From positions 1,302,001 to 1,366,000 of the forward strand of contig OZ244068.1 of the NCBI GenBank assembly GCA_965215615.1: a stretch of DNA of 64,000 nucleotides. Direction: 5' to 3'. Made by a program: the position numbers and the translations under genes. The stretch is from CBDATA01 sp965215615 (lineage in GTDB: Bacteria; Acidobacteriota; Vicinamibacteria; Marinacidobacterales; Marinacidobacteraceae). The notes under the pieces were generated by a model, which was given only the letters and a program-made list of their open reading frames with translations, was not told the DNA's origin and searched no databases. Below are positions 60,440 through 64,000 of this stretch, piece after piece (position 1 is the stretch's first letter; the number at the start of each line of letters is the position of its first letter).

Positions 60440-60454
60440 CTTATGTTACATAAG
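60440..60454. promoter_or_regulatory. Small AT-rich palindrome between convergent genes
   Basis: CTTATG-TTA-CATAAG (60440-60454) sits just after the PEGA lipoprotein stop. It is AT-rich in a GC-rich genome and lacks a T-run, so it could be a weak bidirectional terminator or protein-binding site. Confidence 0.35.
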
Positions 60455-60512
60455 ATTACTTATCGGAAGTAGCAAAAACCACGCAGAACGTGAAAGCCAG
60501 TGAATCCGGGCG

Positions 60513-60977
60513 CTACTCGGCCGCGATGTCGAAGCGTTTGCGGAGCTCGGCCGAGCGGAATTCGAAAATCCGCTCCACATCCCGCCTGACGAAAAGCCGT
60601 TCGATCAGCCAGCCGCCGGGCGCGGCGTAGTCCACCTTGTCGCTCGCGATCACGATCTCGTTCCCCTCGGAATCCTGGTCGCGCTCGAACCGATGCTCGT
60701 GGACCCATTTCCGGTAAGGCCCGCGAATCTGCTCGTCCACGAAACGAAAAGGAGGCTCCCAGGCGCTGATCCGGCTCCGCCAGCGGATCGGAACGCCCCG
60801 GATGCGAAGCCGGTAATCAATGAGCGTCCCGACCTGCATCGGGATCGGGGCCGGAGTCAGCACCTCGAACTTCAGCCAGCCGGGCGTCAGCGCTTCGAGG
60901 TTGTGCGCGTCGCTGAAGAACTCGAAAAGTGGTTCCAGCGGAGTCCGGAGACGGACGGAACATTCGACCACACCCAT
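60513..60977 (-). CDS. SRPBCC/START-fold ligand-binding protein
   Basis: This 154-residue protein has the SRPBCC pattern: ECSVRLRTPLEPLFEFFSDAHNLEALTPGWLKFEVL at the N-terminus, DYRLRIRGVPIRWRSRISAWEPPFRFVDEQ, then GPYRKWVHEHRFE and a long C-terminal helix (RDVERIFEFRSAELRKRFD). Such proteins bind lipids or other hydrophobic ligands, and this branch is often annotated as cell-division inhibitor-like or cyclase-like. The ATG at 60977 fits the fold start; the longer frame to 61094 does not. Divergent from the AhpD-like gene. Confidence 0.8.
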   Translation of the reverse strand: MGVVECSVRLRTPLEPLFEFFSDAHNLEALTPGWLKFEVLTPAPIPMQVGTLIDYRLRIRGVPIRWRSRISAWEPPFRFVDEQIRGPYRKWVHEHRFERDQDSEGNEIVIASDKVDYAAPGGWLIERLFVRRDVERIFEFRSAELRKRFDIAAE

Positions 60978-61119
60978 GTGTCCGGGGATGGTAGCATTCG
61001 CCCGCACCGATTTTCGTAGCAGTACGAGCGGATCGTCAGTCCCCATTCCCCGCCCCGGCGTTCTCCCGTCCGACGGCGCGGAAGAAACGCCCATCCAGGA
61101 GCAGAGTCAGGAGTCTCGC

Positions 61120-61554
61120 ATGGCAGAGCAGGAAGCGGTAGCCGAGGCCCGGATTCCGGGAATCGACTACGAGCCGGAGGATGCCCCGGCCGAGCGCCGG
61201 GAAGTCGCTCAGGGCCCTTCGACTTCCTACACGATGATCGAGCCCCGGCTCAAGGTCATCTACGGCCGGTTCTACAAGGAGAGCTATTTCTCGCCGGAAT
61301 CGAAGATCGATCCGCTGAACAAGGAGCTCATCGCCGTCGCCTGCTCGCTGCTCGCGAAGTGCGAGGGCTGTCTCGACGGACACATCCAGAAAGCGCTCGA
61401 AGCGGGTGCTTCCAAGGAGCAGATCAGCGAGGCGATCGCCATCGCCATCGGGATCAACGCCGCGGCGATCGTGGATCAGACGGACCGCGCCGCGAGCCGA
61501 CTCGGCCTGAATCACTTCCCGGTTCACCGCAAGCCACAGAACCCGTCGTCCTGA
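61120..61554 (+). CDS. AhpD/carboxymuconolactone decarboxylase-like protein
   Basis: This 144-residue protein has the AhpD core: KELIAVACSLLAKCEGCLDGHIQKALEAGASKEQISEAI, with a Cys-Glu-Gly-Cys redox pair and the His three residues after the second Cys. AhpD proteins recycle peroxiredoxins or act as peroxidases. Here the motif uses Cys, although AhpD-like selenoproteins exist elsewhere. The ATG at 61120 is preceded by AGGAG with six-base spacing. It lies close to the two selenoprotein genes and may be part of the same defence against oxidants. Confidence 0.85.
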   Translation: MAEQEAVAEARIPGIDYEPEDAPAERREVAQGPSTSYTMIEPRLKVIYGRFYKESYFSPESKIDPLNKELIAVACSLLAKCEGCLDGHIQKALEAGASKEQISEAIAIAIGINAAAIVDQTDRAASRLGLNHFPVHRKPQNPSS

Positions 61555-61627
61555 CGGCCCCCCGCATCGGGTACACCGGGAATCCGGCCGCCTCCGCTAC
61601 ACGGAAATCCGAAGGGAGCATCGCGCC

Positions 61628-62167
61628 ATGACCGACGACGAACTGAAGGCACTGTTTACCCGCATCGCCGTAGCCCAGGAAAGACCAATGCCCAGATCGC
61701 CGAGATCGAGGTCCAACTCGCCAAGGCCGACGTCAAGCTGGACCGGCTGGTCGAGAGGAATGGCGACATCAGAACAGCCAGGGACTGACACACGCCGAGC
61801 TGGACTGGCTTGAGAGGAAGTACGGCGGCGAAAAGAGCGAGGCCGAGGTGGCCGAGGAGTTTTTCTTCAACGCTTTCGCGGCTCAGCCGGTTCTCGCTGG
61901 AGTACGCTATGACAGCGTCAGGGGATACGGCTCGTGCGTCCACATCAGCACCGGATTGAAAGACGGATTCGCTTTGTTCCTGGTCAACGAACGGAAAGTG
62001 TTCGTCGTGGAGGTCGAGTACGAGGCGCAGGAGCAAGGATTTGCGATACCTGCTCGATGTCAAGATTCCGAACTTCCCGCTTATGAAACCCGAATACGCG
62101 GGTATCGAGATCCGTCCAACCCTGGCGGCGTTCCCTATTTCCGACGAACTCAAGCGCGCGGCGTTGG
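61628..62167 (+). pseudogene. Frameshifted copy of the PD-(D/E)XK-like gene
   Basis: Compared with the intact gene at 62719-63315, this plus-strand copy keeps the order of similar segments but in three frames. MTDDELKALFTRIAVAQE starts at 61628. NAQIAEIEVQLAKADVKLDRL follows in another frame from about 61680. A third frame holds AEEFFFNAFAAQPVLAGVRYDSV and GFALFLVNERKVFVVEVEYEA (61848 on). Then a further shift gives DLRYLLDVKIPNFPLMKPEYAG to about 62165. Three or more shifts make it inactive. The nuclease-type E-V-E (for E-V-K) is altered too. Confidence 0.8.
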
Positions 62168-62395
62168 GAGGCTGTTGTAGAAGAACTCCTCGGCCCCCGC
62201 ACCCATGTTGTTGCTGGCACCGCCGTACATTTTCCCCAGCTTTTTGATTTCGACGGAGGTTTCCCTCACCAAAACCTCGATCTTCGCCATCTGGACGGCG
62301 TTTGCCGCCATCTGGGCATCGGTGCGGTCCTGTGCCGTGGCCAGGCCAGCAACCAGCGCTTTCAGTTCTGCGTCGGTCATTTTTTCGTCGGTCAT
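62150..62395 (-). pseudogene. Truncated copy of the same gene, 5' part only
   Basis: The 81 residues begin MTDEKMTDAELKALVAGLA and run to EEFFYNSLPTPRA, nearly the N-terminal third of the intact protein; the remainder is missing, since the sequence switches to the end of the frameshifted copy on the other strand. The coiled-coil part is shorter by about 16 residues than in the intact gene. It is most likely a relic. Confidence 0.8.
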
Positions 62396-62632
62396 CGAAC
62401 GGGTCCGTGATTCAGTGTAGCCGCATTCGCCACCACCGTCACGCCGAACCCGGAGCGGGGCCAAATGATTCGATCGGGGAACATGCATTGACGCAACAGC
62501 GCCCGTTTTGTCCCGCCTGGGGGCCAGAATGTGGAAAACTGTTACCAGCGCACGGTGGCCTCCACCCCCGAAGATGTGCACCGGGGCCAGGGTCTCGCCT
62601 TCCCGGCGGGTGGCCTTCAGGCCGAGCACGAG
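62168..62632. repeat. Direct duplication, left copy
   Basis: About 465 bp that correspond to 63067-63540: the 5' part of the PD-(D/E)XK-like gene, its upstream region (GAACGGGTCCGTGATTCAGT...) and the last codons of the autotransporter-like barrel (KATRREGETLAPVHIFG on the minus strand). Differences include indels, so the copies have been apart for some time. Confidence 0.85.
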
Positions 62633-62718
62633 CGGCGCAGCAGAGCCTGTCAGTACCGGGGCGCGGAGGGAGGCTGAGCGACCCTCCGAAGAGCCTGCCG
62701 AGCGCCGTTCGCCCCGCT
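62396..62718. other. Non-coding stretch with a barrel-gene remnant
   Basis: On the minus strand 62540-62632 encodes the last residues of the autotransporter-like barrel, cut off at 62632. From there to 62718 I see no gene, repeat or clear signal. The stretch 62396-62540 corresponds to the region between the intact nuclease-like gene and the barrel gene. Confidence 0.6.
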
Positions 62719-63315
62719 TCAGGCCGGGGAGGTTTCGATCACGTCGCCCTTGCGCTGCAGCACGGTCACCCCCTTCTCCAGAGCCGACTCCTTCAGTTCG
62801 TCATGGATGTGGAACGTGGCGAGAGCGAACCGGTGCCGGTGGCCGGCGTACTTCGGGAACATCCGCCGGAATTTCGGTGCTTTCTTGTTCAGCAGGTCCT
62901 TCAGGTCGTCCTTGTGCGCCCTGTGCTTCACCTCCACGACGAACACCTCGCTGCCGTTCACGAGCAGCAGGTCGAACTCGTCCTTCTGGCCGGTTTTGTC
63001 GTCGCGGCCCGGGACGTTCCTTTCGACGGATTCGAAGCGCACCCCACCGAGAACCGGATGGGCCTTGAGGCTGTTGTAGAAGAACTCCTCGACCGCCGCG
63101 CCCAGGTTGTTGCTGGCACCGCCGTACATTTTCCCCAGCTCTTTGATTTCGACGAAGGTTTCCCTCACCAGGACCTCGGTCTCCGCAATTCGGTCCGACA
63201 GCCGGTCGATCTTGGCATCGGTCTTCGCCATCTGGGCATCGGTGCGGTCCTGCGCCGTGGCCAGGCCAGCAACCAGCGCTTTCAGTTCTGCGTCGGTCAT
63301 TTTTTCGTCGGTCAT
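62719..63315 (-). CDS. PD-(D/E)XK-like nuclease-fold protein with coiled coil
   Basis: This 198-residue protein has a helical, coiled-coil-like N-terminus (about 1-75: DAELKALVAGLATAQDRTD..., RIAETEVLVRETFVEI), then GAAVEEFFYNSLKAHPVLGG and KDEFDLLLVNGSEVFVVEVKHRA. The last part has Asp...Glu-x-Lys as in PD-(D/E)XK enzymes. Similar short proteins (DUF3782-type) are common in filamentous or symbiotic bacteria in many copies; their role is unknown. Two damaged relatives stand directly to the left. Confidence 0.75.
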   Translation of the reverse strand: MTDEKMTDAELKALVAGLATAQDRTDAQMAKTDAKIDRLSDRIAETEVLVRETFVEIKELGKMYGGASNNLGAAVEEFFYNSLKAHPVLGGVRFESVERNVPGRDDKTGQKDEFDLLLVNGSEVFVVEVKHRAHKDDLKDLLNKKAPKFRRMFPKYAGHRHRFALATFHIHDELKESALEKGVTVLQRKGDVIETSPA

Positions 63316-63540
63316 CGAACGGGTCCGTGATTCAGTGTAGCCGCATCCACCTACCCCGCACCGTCACGCCTGATTCGATCGGGGAACATACATACATTGA
63401 CGCAACAGCGCCCGTTTTGTCCCGCCTGGGGGCCAGAATGTGGAAAACTGTTACCAGCGCACGGTGGCCTCGACCCCGAAGACGTGCACCGGGGCCAGGG
63501 TCTCGGCTTCCCGGCGGGTGGCCTTGATGCCGAAGGCGAG
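63067..63540. repeat. Direct duplication, right copy
   Basis: About 474 bp matching 62168-62632. It contains the 5' part of the intact nuclease-like gene, the intergenic region and the 3' end of the barrel gene, which is the original arrangement. Confidence 0.85.
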
Positions 63541-64000
63541 GTCCGATGCCAACTCGTGCGGCACGAACCGCCAGCCGAGCGCGTAGTCCCGCGCCCGCTC
63601 CGTGAAGTCCACCTCGGCGTGCGGACTCGCCGTGAAGCGCCCCCCGAAGGCGGAAAAGCCGTACGCCGTCTCAAGCGTCCGCCGCATTCCCGCTCCGCTC
63701 CCGATTTGGCCGCCGTCGCCGAGCGGGGTCGTCGTCGCGAACAGCGCCTCGATCCCCCCGTCGGCGCTCCCGCCGATCGCCTGGCGCAGCGAAAGCGACG
63801 GCCCCCGCTCGCTCTCCGGACTCGGGTCGAAGACCACCGCCGCCGAAATCCCCCGGTCCGCGAAGTCCTCGTTCTCGTGGAGGATCAGCATCCGTCCCGC
63901 GACATCGAGGCTCAATCCGAAGACCGGTGCCTTCCAGTTGATTCCGACACCGAGATCCATCCCGGCCCCGGTCTCCGCATCGCCCCCGTCGTGGCGGGCG
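63451..64000 (-). CDS. Autotransporter-like outer-membrane beta-barrel, C-terminal part
   Basis: The frame enters from the right edge and ends at 63451, giving about 182 residues. The alternating strands (GLSLDVAGRMLILHENED; RGISAAVVFDPSPESERGPSLSL; FGGRFTASPHAEVDFTERARDYALGWRF) end in Val-Arg-Trp, the C-terminal aromatic of barrel proteins. RHDGGDAETGAGMDLG before the ATG at 63960 shows that this ATG is internal. Likely the translocator of a surface protein; the N-terminal part lies outside the window. Confidence 0.75.
   Translation of the reverse strand, partial: ARHDGGDAETGAGMDLGVGINWKAPVFGLSLDVAGRMLILHENEDFADRGISAAVVFDPSPESERGPSLSLRQAIGGSADGGIEALFATTTPLGDGGQIGSGAGMRRTLETAYGFSAFGGRFTASPHAEVDFTERARDYALGWRFVPHELASDLAFGIKATRREAETLAPVHVFGVEATVRW

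Noticed and set aside
1..64000. tRNA and rRNA genes
   Set aside because: No clear T-arm patterns in a suitable context and no room between genes; nothing that I could support without a covariance search.

Overview
The window is 64 kb of GC-rich, tightly packed bacterial chromosome. Genes very often overlap by the four bases GTGA or ATGA, and no rRNA or tRNA gene was seen. Lipoprotein signals, a complete Tol-Pal system, an outer-membrane beta-barrel and an autotransporter-like C-terminus show a Gram-negative (diderm) cell. The gene set would suit an Acidobacteriota- or Gemmatimonadota-like lineage, but nothing here decides the phylum.

Left part (1-15.8 kb): the end of a type III restriction-type helicase-nuclease, a CPBP membrane protease, an oversized LigA with a repeated helix-hairpin-helix region, an amidase, FabI, an HMGL-like synthase, a ureohydrolase, a matrixin-type metalloprotease with a lipoprotein, a NUDIX/metallo-beta-lactamase fusion and an amidohydrolase lipoprotein.

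15.7-24.4 kb: a 1784-residue protein that joins an AddB-like nuclease half to an AddA-like helicase half in one chain. It is followed by a small gene that looks like AddA's detached and inactivated nuclease domain. Divergent from it is a NagZ/serine-hydrolase fusion. A NamZ (DUF1343) lipoprotein at 30.3 kb would complete a peptidoglycan-recycling set.

24.4-44.7 kb: a VapBC pair, a DUF4143 ATPase behind operator-like 23-bp repeats, an NHL lipoprotein, HupE, and branched-chain amino acid genes (ilvE, leuA, leuCD). The leu genes are interrupted by an exonuclease-RecQ-UvrD triple fusion that carries an in-frame 60-bp duplication. At the leuD/tag junction a two-gene DUF1828/1829 cassette is bounded by perfect 36-bp direct repeats and contains a small inverted-repeat element.

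44.7-57.4 kb: an outer-membrane protein, a two-OB-fold SSB, the cluster tolQ-tolR-tolA/tonB-tolB-pal-cpoB on the minus strand, then recN, miaB, a DUF151 protein and parAB on the plus strand.

57.4-61.6 kb: a redox operon in which two adjacent genes, a secreted peroxiredoxin-like protein and an OsmC-like protein, each have an in-frame TGA exactly at the catalytic cysteine, followed by a SECIS-like hairpin. They are read here as selenoproteins. A DsbD-alpha-like protein, a flavin reductase and a PEGA lipoprotein share the operon, and an AhpD-like protein lies nearby.

61.6-64 kb: a decayed region with three copies (frameshifted, truncated, intact) of a PD-(D/E)XK-like gene, a roughly 470-bp direct duplication, and the 3' end of an autotransporter-like barrel.
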